Position numbers and translations under genes: made by a program. From the NCBI GenBank assembly GCA_025354985.1, contig JANXLU010000011.1, positions 62,001 to 126,000 on the forward strand: a stretch of 64,000 bases of DNA. The letters run 5' to 3'. The notes under the pieces are model-generated. The model was given only the letters and a program-made list of their open reading frames with translations. It was not told where the DNA came from and did not search any database. Below, piece by piece: positions 18,495 through 27,850 of this stretch (positions are counted from its first letter, which is position 1; each line of letters starts with the position of its first letter). The stretch is from Chloroflexota bacterium. GTDB lineage: Bacteria; Chloroflexota; Anaerolineae; J036; Brachytrichaceae.

Positions 18495-19289
18495 TTAGGC
18501 ACCAACGGCTGAATAGCGCCGCACCCCGGCGCGCCACATCCACGTGAAAAGCGCAAAGAAGACGCCACACCAGACGACCTGTTGAAGTAGTCCCTGACCG
18601 ATTTCTGCCGGAGAAAGCTTACCGAGAACAACTTCGATCGGAAAGTAAAAAGACAGTTGGAAGGGCAGTTTAAGCGCCATCCACCGCATTCCGGCCGGTA
18701 ATAGACTCAAAGGCACAAACGCGCCGGACAACAGCGCATCAATGGCGTAATACACATTATTCAAAGCCTGAACCCGGGTAGTCCAGAAGGCGACAAACGT
18801 AATCGCTGAACCTATGAAAAATCGCAGCGCGAATCCCAGAACGATGATTGGGACCGCATACAGAATGTTTTGAACTGACGGCGTGATGGTGGGCTCAAAC
18901 AACCAAATTAGAACCACCATGACGGGTATCATCGCGACAAGTTGTAGTGCCTTGAATGCCAGGTTGTTCATCAAGGTATTGGTCAACACTGGGTGCACCG
19001 GTTGAATCAGCCAACCACTAAGTGAGCCATCTTCAATTTTGTTTGCGAGCAGGTGAATGGTAATTTCACTGACAAGGACACTGACTAAGAGAGACGTCAG
19101 GTAGTAGGTCACAAAATCGGCGGCCATCATGCCGCCAACCCCGCCATTTGCGCGCGCAATGCTGGTCCAAACGCTCATATATATGACGGGTGACACCAGC
19201 CAATACAACAGATACATCAGCGTGTTTGCGCGATATTGGAGCTGTTCCGCCCAACTAACCTGCCAAAAGCGAGACATTATCTTTAACAT
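18495..19289 (-). CDS. ABC-2 type transporter permease
   Basis: 264 aa with six predicted membrane segments and few charges, matching the DUF990/COG4587-like ABC-2 permeases. Members usually pair with a second permease and an ATPase; neither is next to it. It ends a five-gene minus-strand run (AbgB-like, MBL, TPR, GNAT, permease) with gaps of 2 to 24 bases. Conserved-looking stretch: FVTYYLTSLLVSVLVSEITI and KIEDGSLSGWLIQPVHP. Probably exports a lipid-linked or peptide substrate; unknown. Confidence 0.82.
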   Translation of the reverse strand: MLKIMSRFWQVSWAEQLQYRANTLMYLLYWLVSPVIYMSVWTSIARANGGVGGMMAADFVTYYLTSLLVSVLVSEITIHLLANKIEDGSLSGWLIQPVHPVLTNTLMNNLAFKALQLVAMIPVMVVLIWLFEPTITPSVQNILYAVPIIVLGFALRFFIGSAITFVAFWTTRVQALNNVYYAIDALLSGAFVPLSLLPAGMRWMALKLPFQLSFYFPIEVVLGKLSPAEIGQGLLQQVVWCGVFFALFTWMWRAGVRRYSAVGA

Positions 19290-19313
19290 GCGTGCATTTA
19301 TTATCGTGACTGA

Positions 19314-20066
19314 TTACCGTAGCTGTAACGCGCCCGTAAGTTCGCGTGCGCCCGTGTTCTGAAACCCCAGGCGCATGGCCAGTCTTTGCGACGCGACGTT
19401 CTCTTCTCCAGCAAGGAGTATCGGTGTTCTACCCATCTCAAAGAGCTGTGCGCAAACCGCACTAAGGACCGATTTACCAAGACCTCGCCGACGCGCTCCT
19501 TCCGCCACCTGCACAAAAACTTCGGCAAAACGCGCGCCCTGCCAGTTTGTGCCGGCCTCCGCAGCGGGCGAGCCGTCGCGGGTACGAATCGTGGCGCGCA
19601 GCTTCGCATCAGGCGTCATGCTTCCCTGCACAAGAATGTTCACAACTGGTTGAAACGATTCGCGCGACAGAACGTAACTCAAGTTCGATTGTTCACCATG
19701 TAGACTGCAACTGCGTTCGAGTTTGGATTTAAGATCGGGGTGTACTGAGAAAAGGTATTGCCGACCCGGAATAAGCGCCACCTTTAGAACGGACGCGAGT
19801 TCTGTATCGCTGCTACCTCGTGCGATTAGTAGCGGACGAAACAAGTCCATACCGGTTTGACATACGGCTGCCCAGGTTAATTGCCCATCGGAGGGACCAA
19901 GGTGTGGTCTTTCCGGCATTACAAAGAGCTTCGTGCGGCGGGCGTCATATTCGACCGCATAGTGGTGCGCCAGGGCGTCTTGCGCGGCGATGGGCTGGTG
20001 CAAGCTGTTTGCAATTCGGGCACGATCATCCACGCTTGCGATTGACCTTGAGATTTCATTTGTCAT
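19314..20066 (-). CDS. GNAT-fold N-acetyltransferase
   Basis: 250 aa. The C-terminal half carries the acetyl-CoA-binding signature: VFVQVAEGARRRGLGKSVL (R/Q-x-x-G-x-G/A loop) followed by ENVASQRLAMRLGFQNTG, the usual motif B end. The N-terminal half (about residues 1-140) is unassigned, perhaps a degenerate second GNAT domain. Start ATG at 20064-20066; only four bases separate it from the TPR gene upstream. Acceptor unknown. Confidence 0.78.
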   Translation of the reverse strand: MTNEISRSIASVDDRARIANSLHQPIAAQDALAHHYAVEYDARRTKLFVMPERPHLGPSDGQLTWAAVCQTGMDLFRPLLIARGSSDTELASVLKVALIPGRQYLFSVHPDLKSKLERSCSLHGEQSNLSYVLSRESFQPVVNILVQGSMTPDAKLRATIRTRDGSPAAEAGTNWQGARFAEVFVQVAEGARRRGLGKSVLSAVCAQLFEMGRTPILLAGEENVASQRLAMRLGFQNTGARELTGALQLR

Positions 20067-20070
20067 CGGA

Positions 20071-21255
20071 CTATTTCCGGCACCGCTTATACCCCACCTG
20101 AACTTGATCCAAAATATCCGGGTCCTTCTTGCTAATAGTCACGGCCGTGTCCCATGCGGTTATGGCGGCGGAGCACTGGTTGGTTTGCTCATTCGCGAAT
20201 CCCAGGTAAATATAGTCCAAAGGTGAAATAGTTTTGCCAACCTGTGCGCTAACAGATATTGCCGTTGTAAAGTCGACGATGCTCCCTTCATAGTCCTTGC
20301 GCAAAAAATTTGACCGCGCCCGCCCGGTATAGAGCGTGTATCGCTTTGGATCTAACGCGATACCCTTTTTGAACCAAACGATGGCATCAGCGGGCTGTGG
20401 CTCGCGCAACGTGTTGTATGCGGTGCCCAACCGTTCATACACCTCAACATAGGCCGGGTCTTTTTCGAGCGCCTTTTGATAATAGAGAATCGCCTTGTCC
20501 AACAATCCCTGAGCGTAGTAGCTGCGTCCAATAGCCAGGTAGACATGTGGGAGCCCTCCCACCGCATCAATTGCCTCGCCATAATAGGATATGGCCTCGG
20601 GATATCGCCCTTGAAGCTCATACGTGTAACCCATATTTCGCAGTGCGTCGGGGTCTCGCGGAGCCAAGTCCAGGGCGCGCTGGGCGGCCGCCCGAGCCGG
20701 GCGAAATTCTCCGTTGTCGGCAAGCGCCTCGGCTAGGTATGCACTTGCGCTTGCGTTGTTTTTATCCAACTCAAGCGCGGTGTTGCATTCTTTAATGGCG
20801 TCCGCCACGCGGGATTGCCAGTCAAGACTCATGCACAGTCCGGCGCGCAGGAGGGCAATGTTTGTGTTTACCGTTTCCAGTTGCAATGCGCGCAGCAATC
20901 GTTGTTCGGCCTTGTCCGGTTGCCCGACAAAGGTTTGCAGGCGCGCAATTTTGAATATCAACGGAGCGTCGTTTGGTTTTCGCCGCAGGGCCTGTTCATA
21001 TACCGCGATCGCTTTGCGAAAATCACCCGTCCTATATACGGTGTCACCTTCGTCAACCACCGTCTGCGGATCACGGGTCGCCGTCGCGCTTGCGACGGGT
21101 GTGCGCGTTGGACCGCCAAGCAGGCTGGCAACATTGATGTTGCCCAAACGCCATTGCACCAGCGAATAACCGCTGATCAAAAGTGCCCCCAAAACAAACA
21201 TGAGCAGCCAAAGGACGGTCAGTCCAGTTCCGGCTGTGCGCTTCCGTCGTTGCAC
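20071..21255 (-). CDS. Membrane-anchored TPR repeat protein
   Basis: 394 aa starting at GTG 21253-21255. One N-terminal membrane segment (VLWLLMFVLGALLISGYSLV, about 13-32), a short Thr/Ala/Arg-rich linker, then roughly eight TPR units from residue 67 to 390, with recognisable pairs such as GDFRKAIAVYEQALRRKPND, GRYPEAISYYGEAI, GLLDKAILYYQKALEKDP and PADAIVWFKKGIALDP. Type II topology with the repeats outside is likely. TPRs scaffold protein complexes; the partner may be the neighbouring permease or hydrolases, but that is speculation. Nine bases after the MBL gene. Confidence 0.88.
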   Translation of the reverse strand: MQRRKRTAGTGLTVLWLLMFVLGALLISGYSLVQWRLGNINVASLLGGPTRTPVASATATRDPQTVVDEGDTVYRTGDFRKAIAVYEQALRRKPNDAPLIFKIARLQTFVGQPDKAEQRLLRALQLETVNTNIALLRAGLCMSLDWQSRVADAIKECNTALELDKNNASASAYLAEALADNGEFRPARAAAQRALDLAPRDPDALRNMGYTYELQGRYPEAISYYGEAIDAVGGLPHVYLAIGRSYYAQGLLDKAILYYQKALEKDPAYVEVYERLGTAYNTLREPQPADAIVWFKKGIALDPKRYTLYTGRARSNFLRKDYEGSIVDFTTAISVSAQVGKTISPLDYIYLGFANEQTNQCSAAITAWDTAVTISKKDPDILDQVQVGYKRCRK

Positions 21256-21264
21256 CCTGTGATT

Positions 21265-22116
21265 TTAGGTTGCTTGCCAGCACGTCGTACTATTTTCCAG
21301 TACCAGACGCCCCCTGCCTGGAATGTGCGTGACCACAAGGGTGGCGTTGTCAGCAAATATGCGTTTGACGATGGCGGCCCGGCTTGCAGTGATTTGTTCT
21401 GGCGCCTTCCACTTTGCGAATACGTGAGGGTGTTCGAATTCAAATTCGAAGTGATACAGGTCACCCAAACAAAACAGTGTCTCCCCGCCACTGGTGATGC
21501 TGACTACTTGATGTCCGGGCGTCTCACCTGGTGCGGCCAAAATTGAGACTCCCGCACCCAAGTCAAGATCACCCGCAACTAGGGTGAGTTTTCCTGCTTT
21601 TGCCACGGTGCCCAGAGTGCGCGAGATTAAGTGAGTCGGGTCAGAAAGGACTTCCTGAAACCGTGGAGAGTTCCATTCAGCTTCGCCAAAATAGTGGCGC
21701 GCATTTGGAAACTGGGGCACGCACCGACCACCTTGGTCGATAGTTAATCCGCTAACGTGGTCGCCGTGGCCGTGGGTGATGACGACATGTGTAACACCCT
21801 CAGGCATGATTGCGTGTTCGCGAAGCCTGCTTATCAAGCCTGGCGGCTGGCTCACGCCGGGCGGGGCGTCATGCGCGCCGGGGCTGATGACGTCCGCGCT
21901 CGCATCAATCAGCAGTGACATTCCAGGTAATGAAACATGCACGCAGTAAATGGGACATACCCGGGCGCGCTTCACCTCGTTCATAAGCGCAGGATCCGTT
22001 TCGGTGGGCGACAGGTCAATAAATTCTGCTGGCGTGAACAACCCAAATGTTGAACTGACAACCAGCGCCCGTGCGGTGCCCGTCATGCCTATAGGGAACG
22101 TAAATGAATCGTCCAT
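21265..22116 (-). CDS. MBL-fold metallo-hydrolase
   Basis: 283 aa. The zinc-binding signature THGHGDHVSGL is at about 114-124 (His115, His117, Asp119, His120), followed by HYFGEAEW, the late ligands in GETPGHQVVS and CLGDLYH, and a C-terminal THIPGRG. This fits the broad lactonase/glyoxalase-type beta-lactamase fold; N-acyl-homoserine lactonase-like or other ester substrates are possible. No signal peptide. Two bases separate it from the AbgB-like gene upstream, so translation is likely coupled. Confidence 0.88.
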   Translation of the reverse strand: MDDSFTFPIGMTGTARALVVSSTFGLFTPAEFIDLSPTETDPALMNEVKRARVCPIYCVHVSLPGMSLLIDASADVISPGAHDAPPGVSQPPGLISRLREHAIMPEGVTHVVITHGHGDHVSGLTIDQGGRCVPQFPNARHYFGEAEWNSPRFQEVLSDPTHLISRTLGTVAKAGKLTLVAGDLDLGAGVSILAAPGETPGHQVVSITSGGETLFCLGDLYHFEFEFEHPHVFAKWKAPEQITASRAAIVKRIFADNATLVVTHIPGRGRLVLENSTTCWQAT

Positions 22117-22118
22117 TA

Positions 22119-23540
22119 TCAGCTTGGCTTGGCCCCGGCAGCGATGGGTGAAACATACGTCCGCGACCCTTTTGCCGCCACAAACTCCGCCTTAGCCCGG
22201 GCAAGCTGCTCTGGCTGGTCGATCAGATCAAGAGCCGTCGTAGCGAGCGATTGTGCCGCGAACATCATTCCCTTCGTTCCAATGCTTGAACCCACGGCGG
22301 CCGTCAACTGCCAGCTGTGCCCGGGCGTGCCATGGGGGAAGCAGGCCGTAACCATATTTCCCGTGGGCACAATGTGGCTCACGTCACCCACTTCCGTCGA
22401 ACCCGGCATGACCACGTCTTTGTCAGAAGGGTCAATAACGGCATGGCAAAGCACGTCCCCAAGATCGGCCAAGGTTACATGTGCGGCGGCCGATTCAAGC
22501 GTCATTTTGTCGCTCGTTGCCACCATTTCTGCAGACACAGTAGCGCGCAGTTGGCGACCAAATTCATAGTCCTGCGGGTCAAACGCTATCCCACCAATCG
22601 CTTTCATATTTTCTTGTAACAGTTCGCCCAGGGTTCGATTGGTCAAGACGTCGTAACAACCCGTAACAAACTCTATATCGTGCGTGGTGCCGCTCATCAG
22701 CGCCGCCCCGTGCGCAATGTCCAGCACCCGTTTGTAGATGTCCTCCACCTGATGTCGTTTAGGCGCACGAACAAAATACCAAATTTGGGCATAGGCCGGC
22801 ACGATATTTGGCGCCTGTCCACCGCTTGTAATGACACTGTGAATGCGTGCTTCGGGAATGATGTGCTCGCGCAGATAATTTACGCCCACATCCATGAGCA
22901 TGCACCCGTCGAGCGCGCTGCGCCCAAGATGTGGCACCGCGCCTGCGTGCGCGGCAATGCCGTGAAAATTGACCTTGAACGAGTTCATCGCCAGACTCGA
23001 ACCGGTGATTGCCGCCGTGTTGACGTTGCTGGGATGCCAGGCGAGGGCAGCATCAAGATCGTCAAATGCACGGTCGCGGGCCATAAAAGTCTTGCCGACG
23101 AGCGTCTCCTCGGCCGGGCAGCCGTAAAACCGAACAGTGCCGGGCGAGGATGTCACTTGTAACGCGGACTTTACGGCCATTGCGGCGCCCATGCTGGCGG
23201 TTCCAAACAAATTGTGTCCGCATCCATGCCCGGCCCCGCCGGTCTGAATCGGCGACCGGGTGGCCGTGACGTTTTGTGACAGCCCTGGCAGCGCGTCATA
23301 CTCGCCCAAAATTCCTATTGTTGGTCCGCCAGCGCCCCACGTGGCAATGAAGGCGGTTGGCATTCCACCGATGCCCCACTCAATACGAAATCCGTCTTCT
23401 TCCAATATCTCCGCGAGTTTGGTCGAGGCATATTTTTCGGTTAAAGCAATCTCCGGATGACGCCAAATATCCAGCGCCGTTTCATCCAAAAGCGGGCGCG
23501 CTTGCTCCAAGTGCTTGAGCGCGAGTTGTTTGTGATCCAT
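22119..23540 (-). CDS. M20 amidohydrolase, AbgB-like (p-aminobenzoyl-glutamate hydrolase subunit B type)
   Basis: 473 aa, matching AbgB length. Motifs: WRHPEIALTEKYAS, GILGEYDALPGLSQ, GHGCGHNLFGTAS (metal ligands), GCPAEETLVGK (catalytic Glu) and the dimerisation-domain GIAAHAGAVPHLGRSALD. E. coli AbgB with AbgA cleaves folate catabolites; homologues also deacylate other amino-acid conjugates. No AbgA partner adjacent. First gene of a five-gene minus-strand run; divergent from the histidine kinase with about 50 bases between starts. This is one of three M20 hydrolases in the window. Confidence 0.9.
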   Translation of the reverse strand: MDHKQLALKHLEQARPLLDETALDIWRHPEIALTEKYASTKLAEILEEDGFRIEWGIGGMPTAFIATWGAGGPTIGILGEYDALPGLSQNVTATRSPIQTGGAGHGCGHNLFGTASMGAAMAVKSALQVTSSPGTVRFYGCPAEETLVGKTFMARDRAFDDLDAALAWHPSNVNTAAITGSSLAMNSFKVNFHGIAAHAGAVPHLGRSALDGCMLMDVGVNYLREHIIPEARIHSVITSGGQAPNIVPAYAQIWYFVRAPKRHQVEDIYKRVLDIAHGAALMSGTTHDIEFVTGCYDVLTNRTLGELLQENMKAIGGIAFDPQDYEFGRQLRATVSAEMVATSDKMTLESAAAHVTLADLGDVLCHAVIDPSDKDVVMPGSTEVGDVSHIVPTGNMVTACFPHGTPGHSWQLTAAVGSSIGTKGMMFAAQSLATTALDLIDQPEQLARAKAEFVAAKGSRTYVSPIAAGAKPS

Positions 23541-23592
23541 GGCTGCATATTATGCGCTCAGGTATTTTGGCGCGCAGGTATGATTCGCATTC

Positions 23593-24786
23593 ATGTTGCC
23601 TGATTACCGCGTGCGTCAACGAGATTATTTGCTCGAGGTCATGCGCGCAATTAGTTCGCGTTTGGAACTCAGCGAGGTGCTTAAGCTGATCCTGCAGTAT
23701 GCGGTGGAGCTTTTGCAAGGACGAGCGGGAATCGTCGCCCTTGTAGAGCCAGGTGACTCATATCAAATTCGGGCAACGTTTGGGGTCGCCCGCAGCCTCC
23801 CCGAGAACCTGCAGCCCATGTTGGCCAACGCGGGCTCGGTGCGCGAGGCCGCTTCACTTCTGGAGCGGAATCTTGTCCACCTGGTGCAACAGGCTGGGAT
23901 GGGCCAGCTGGAGGTTGTCTGGCTGCCGCTAAATGTTGGCGCCGAGGTGTTGGGCAACTTGTATATTCTTCGCGTGCGAGGTGGCGAGTTTACAAGTGAT
24001 GCGCGGATGGTGTTGCAAAGCTTCGCGAACCAGGCTGCGATTGCGGTTCACAATGCCCAGCTATATACGCAGCTTGAACACGAGAAGCGCCGATTGAATC
24101 AGGCTGACGAAATGAAATCGACCTTTATTTCGGCGGTTTCACACGAACTTAAAACACCGGTCGCGATTATCAAGGGGTACGCCGCTACACTCAATAACTC
24201 GGCAGGCAACTGGAACGCGGATACCTTACGCGAAGGTCTTGAAATTATCGAGGATGAAGCGGATCGGTTGACCGAGCTGATCGACAACATGCTCGATGCC
24301 TCACGCGCGCAAGGTGGCGGCTTTAAGCTTTCGCCGGTAGAGTTGGATATCGATGAGCTCGTCATCAAGACTGTGCGCAAGTTTCAATCTCAAACCACGC
24401 AACATACTCTGATTGCCGATGTGCGCTCGGACATGCCCCTCGTATACGCGGACGAAGCGCGCATTACACAGGTTCTCAATAATTTGATCAGCAACGCAAT
24501 CAAGTATTCACCGCTTGGCGGTGAGATTCGCGTTCATGGCGAATCAACCGATACCGAAGTCATCATCACCGTCATTGACCATGGTCCCGGCATTCAGCCG
24601 CAAGACCAGCCGCATGTATTCGAACGTTTTTTTCGTTCTAGGAATGCCATCAGTAGCGGCATTTCCGGCACAGGTCTTGGGCTGTATCTCACCAAGGTTT
24701 TTGTTGAGAGTCATAAGGGACGGATATGGCTGGAAAGCGATGGCAAGACGGGCACCACGTTTGGTTTCAGCCTTCCAAGGGCGTGA
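23593..24786 (+). CDS. Soluble GAF-domain sensor histidine kinase
   Basis: 397 aa. A GAF-like sensor domain spans about 20-160, then a short coiled-coil linker, HisKA dimerisation domain with the phosphoacceptor His184 (SAVSHELKTP), and a complete HATPase: N box NNLISNAIKYSP, G1 DHGPGI, F box FERFFR, G2 GTGLGLYL. There are no membrane segments, so the sensed signal is intracellular or delivered by a partner. No response regulator is adjacent. The next gene starts about 100 bases later. Confidence 0.93.
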   Translation: MLPDYRVRQRDYLLEVMRAISSRLELSEVLKLILQYAVELLQGRAGIVALVEPGDSYQIRATFGVARSLPENLQPMLANAGSVREAASLLERNLVHLVQQAGMGQLEVVWLPLNVGAEVLGNLYILRVRGGEFTSDARMVLQSFANQAAIAVHNAQLYTQLEHEKRRLNQADEMKSTFISAVSHELKTPVAIIKGYAATLNNSAGNWNADTLREGLEIIEDEADRLTELIDNMLDASRAQGGGFKLSPVELDIDELVIKTVRKFQSQTTQHTLIADVRSDMPLVYADEARITQVLNNLISNAIKYSPLGGEIRVHGESTDTEVIITVIDHGPGIQPQDQPHVFERFFRSRNAISSGISGTGLGLYLTKVFVESHKGRIWLESDGKTGTTFGFSLPRA

Positions 24787-24884
24787 TACTCCTGTCCGGG
24801 GAACGCGAAGATGCCGAACCTATGACCGGCTGAAGAGCGGTATTTGATTGAATGCCTTCGCAGCTAACGGTAACATGGTGCACC

Positions 24885-25712
24885 ATGGATTACGAACAAG
24901 AAGTGGCGTTGTGGCGAACGAAGGCGGAGGCAAACCTGCGCGCTGAAAATGGTTGGTTGGCAGTTTCCGGTTTGTATTGGTTGCATGAAGGATCCAACAC
25001 GTTCGGAACCGACGATTCCAATGATGCGATTTTGCCACCAGGATCAGCGGCGCCGTTTGCGGGGGAAATTTTGTTGCAGGGTGAAATTGCGCGGGTAAGA
25101 CTGGGCCCCGACACGGCCGGCGTAATAAATGGAACTACACCGGTGGGCGCCACGCCTGTGCTGCTTGCCACGGATGAAACCCATAATCCAGACCGCCTGA
25201 CTATGGCAGCCCTTTCCATGTCGATCATAAAACGCGGTGCGCGCTTTGGGATTCGATTGTGGGATAACAATAGCGAAGCACGGCGCAGCTTTACCGGGCG
25301 CAAGTGGTTTCCGGTGAATCCCGCCTACTGCGTCAAGGCCCGTTTCAACCCATATGAGGCCCCCAAAACACTCACAATCATCACCATGATTGGCGATTTG
25401 GAGCCCGCTGATAGCCCAGGAACAGTTACCTTTGTACTTGAAGGCAAAACGTTTACATTAGAGGCGGAAAGCGCCGATGCCTCAAAAGGACTGTTCTTCA
25501 ATTTTAAGGATGCGACTAATGGTCATGAAACGTATGGCAGCGGTCGCTTTCTGACCACGTCCGGAGTAGTGGACGGAGGGGTAACCATCGACTTTAACAA
25601 GGCGGTTAGTCCGCCGTGTGACTTCACCCCGTTCGCCACTTGCCCATTGCCCCGTATGGAAAATGTGCTGGCCGTCCGCCTTCCGGTTGGTGAGCTTGTA
25701 AGCCATCATTGA
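24885..25712 (+). CDS. DUF1684 family protein
   Basis: 275 aa from ATG 24885; an upstream ATG at 24852 would add 11 residues of no family resemblance. The N-terminal GWLAVSGLYWLHEGSNTFGTD and the C-terminal NFKDATNGHETYGSGRFL with DFNKAVSPPCDFTPFATCPLP are hallmarks of DUF1684, a beta-rich family of unknown function widespread in bacteria. No signal peptide. Six bases before glpD, so likely co-transcribed with it. Confidence 0.88.
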   Translation: MDYEQEVALWRTKAEANLRAENGWLAVSGLYWLHEGSNTFGTDDSNDAILPPGSAAPFAGEILLQGEIARVRLGPDTAGVINGTTPVGATPVLLATDETHNPDRLTMAALSMSIIKRGARFGIRLWDNNSEARRSFTGRKWFPVNPAYCVKARFNPYEAPKTLTIITMIGDLEPADSPGTVTFVLEGKTFTLEAESADASKGLFFNFKDATNGHETYGSGRFLTTSGVVDGGVTIDFNKAVSPPCDFTPFATCPLPRMENVLAVRLPVGELVSHH

Positions 25713-25718
25713 TCCCAC

Positions 25719-27398
25719 ATGCAGCACTTACTTTCATTTCGTGAGCGTGATCAGGCACTCGAAAAGATGGCCGGTGATGGTATCGATGTGCTCGTCGTTG
25801 GAGGGGGCGTTACCGGCAGCGGCGTGGCTCTCGAAGCAGCCTCACGTGGATATTCTGTGGGCCTCATTGACAAGAATGACTTTGCAAGTGGCACAAGCAG
25901 CAAAAGTACCAAGCTTGTGCATGGCGGAATCAGATATCTGCCACAATTCGACTTTGCATTGGTGCACGAGGGCTTGGTTGAGCGTGGATTACTTGCCCGG
26001 AATGCGCCACATTTGGTAAAGCCGCTTGGCTTTGTCCTGCCACTCTACAAGGAGAACAAGCGTCCCATGGGCACCCCAATTGTGCCGCCATTTGGCATCG
26101 GGATGAGTCTCCTAATGGAGGCGGGGTTGCTGCTTTACGACACAATGGCTGGAAAGCTCGGGATTGGTCGCCACAAGCGCATCAGCCGAGATCGTATTAG
26201 GGAACTGGCGCCGTCACTAAAACAGGACGGGCTCACCGCCGCATTCATTTATTACGATGGTCAGACGGATGACACCCTGCTAACGCTTTCAATTTTGCGC
26301 ACCGCCGCCGAGCGCGGGGCTGCGTTGGCAAACTATGTGGAGCTACAGGGATTTGAACTACAGGGTGGTCTGATCGTCGCGGCGCGCGTGCGTGACACAG
26401 TTAGTGGCACTACGCGGTTGATACGGTGCAAGACGGTGATCAATGCGGGTGGGGCATTTGCGGGTCGCATTGAGGAAATGGCCGGAAAAAGCACGATTGT
26501 GATCAGACCGGCCAAGGGCGTTCACATAACGGTAAGCCGGGATGCGCTGCCCATTTCGGATCACGCGGTCGTGCTGCCGGAAACACCGGACGGTCGTCTT
26601 CTTTTCCTTGTACCATGGAACACACGGGTAACGATCGGCACCACTGATACGAAGGGCGGTGATGTTGACAATCCACGAGCCGATGCGCTTGATATTCAAT
26701 ATTTATTGGAAACGACCAATCACTACCTCGATAAAAAGTTATCGCACGCCGATATCATTTCAGCGTGGGCGGGCTATCGGCCTTTGATCAGCGCGTCCGG
26801 AGCCGTCGGTGAGACGAAGAGCCTTAGCCGCACCCATATTGTTCACGATGGCCCTGGAGGAATGGTAACGATTACCGGTGGCAAGCTGACATCGTATCGA
26901 CGCATGGCCCAGGATACGCTGGATCATATTCAGCGGCAGCGCGGGCAGCAGGTGACCCATTTCACCGAGCATTTGGCTTTGGACGGGGCGGATGACCATG
27001 TCGCGTGCTCGGCTGATATTACTGCTGCTGCGCACGGGTTTGGCTGGAATGACGATGTTGTGCGCAGGCTTGCCCAATATGGCTCCGAATCGCGCAAGTT
27101 ACTGCAATGGTGTCTGCAGGATGCCTCACTGGCAAGGCAACTGGCTTCAGACTTGCCCTATACTTTTGTCGAGGTTCGTTATGCGTGCCGCCATGAGATG
27201 GTGGTTCACCTCGAAGATGTCATGATCCGCCGACTTCACGTAAATTTTGAGGATCGCTCGCGTGGGCTCGGGTCTATGCAAAAAGTAGCCGAGCTCATGG
27301 CTGCCGAGCTTGGATGGTCACCTGCTGAAACGCAAATGCAAATCGACCGTTATCGCCGGCTGGTGGAAGCGGATGCAAAACCGCTTCCACCAGGATAA
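25719..27398 (+). CDS. glpD: Aerobic-type glycerol-3-phosphate dehydrogenase
   Basis: 559 aa FAD enzyme oxidising glycerol-3-phosphate to dihydroxyacetone phosphate and passing electrons to quinone. N-terminal FAD-binding VLVVGGGVTGSGVALEAA, then SGTSSKSTKLVHGGIRYL, the GlpD signature. Later ITGGKLTSYRRMAQ and a C-terminal helical domain (ARYA-like EVRYACRHEMVVHLEDVM) complete the architecture. Peripheral membrane protein. No glpK or glpF beside it, although an FGGY kinase lies 15 kb away. Confidence 0.95.
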   Translation: MQHLLSFRERDQALEKMAGDGIDVLVVGGGVTGSGVALEAASRGYSVGLIDKNDFASGTSSKSTKLVHGGIRYLPQFDFALVHEGLVERGLLARNAPHLVKPLGFVLPLYKENKRPMGTPIVPPFGIGMSLLMEAGLLLYDTMAGKLGIGRHKRISRDRIRELAPSLKQDGLTAAFIYYDGQTDDTLLTLSILRTAAERGAALANYVELQGFELQGGLIVAARVRDTVSGTTRLIRCKTVINAGGAFAGRIEEMAGKSTIVIRPAKGVHITVSRDALPISDHAVVLPETPDGRLLFLVPWNTRVTIGTTDTKGGDVDNPRADALDIQYLLETTNHYLDKKLSHADIISAWAGYRPLISASGAVGETKSLSRTHIVHDGPGGMVTITGGKLTSYRRMAQDTLDHIQRQRGQQVTHFTEHLALDGADDHVACSADITAAAHGFGWNDDVVRRLAQYGSESRKLLQWCLQDASLARQLASDLPYTFVEVRYACRHEMVVHLEDVMIRRLHVNFEDRSRGLGSMQKVAELMAAELGWSPAETQMQIDRYRRLVEADAKPLPPG

Positions 27399-27446
27399 TG
27401 TCATTCGAAGCGTCAGCGCAGCATGGGTTTGCGCGGTCAGAGTTCG

Positions 27447-27800
27447 CTACTTTGTTTCCCAAATCGGATCTGGTGTGATGTGTGCCTCGCATTTGCCACC
27501 GGGGTCAGGCAGCCCGCTGCTGGCCAGTCGATTGATGACCGTTACGTGCATGTCTTCCAGGCACAGCACCTGACAGCTAAGTCGCACGTCGGTTAGTCCC
27601 TTTTCAGCCAACTTGGCTTTTTCAGCCGCAGTCATCCGATCTGGCTCGCCCGCATTGAAAGCCACCCTGCAGGTGGTGCATCTGGCATTTCCACCGCAAC
27701 GGTGGAGTATGTCAATACCATGTGCTTCAATCGCATTTACAAGCCGCATGCCGATTGCAGCGCTAAATTCTTCGTGGCCCTCCACCTTGATTTTTACCAT
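27447..27800 (-). CDS. 2Fe-2S ferredoxin
   Basis: 117 aa from ATG 27800; the frame extends two codons to a TTG. Plant-type [2Fe-2S] fold: cluster cysteines 35, 41 and 44 in CGGNARCTTC and the fourth at 76 (LSCQ), with an extra Cys80. The N-terminal beta-grasp start (MVKIKVEGHEEF) and the acidic middle are typical. Electron carrier for an oxygenase, reductase or sarcosine-oxidase-like system; no partner is adjacent. Between glpD (convergent) and the ROK kinase (divergent). Confidence 0.9.
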   Translation of the reverse strand: MVKIKVEGHEEFSAAIGMRLVNAIEAHGIDILHRCGGNARCTTCRVAFNAGEPDRMTAAEKAKLAEKGLTDVRLSCQVLCLEDMHVTVINRLASSGLPDPGGKCEAHITPDPIWETK

Positions 27801-27850
27801 GGGCAATACTGTAACCGATTTTTGATGCGAGTCGATCTACAATCTGCCCC

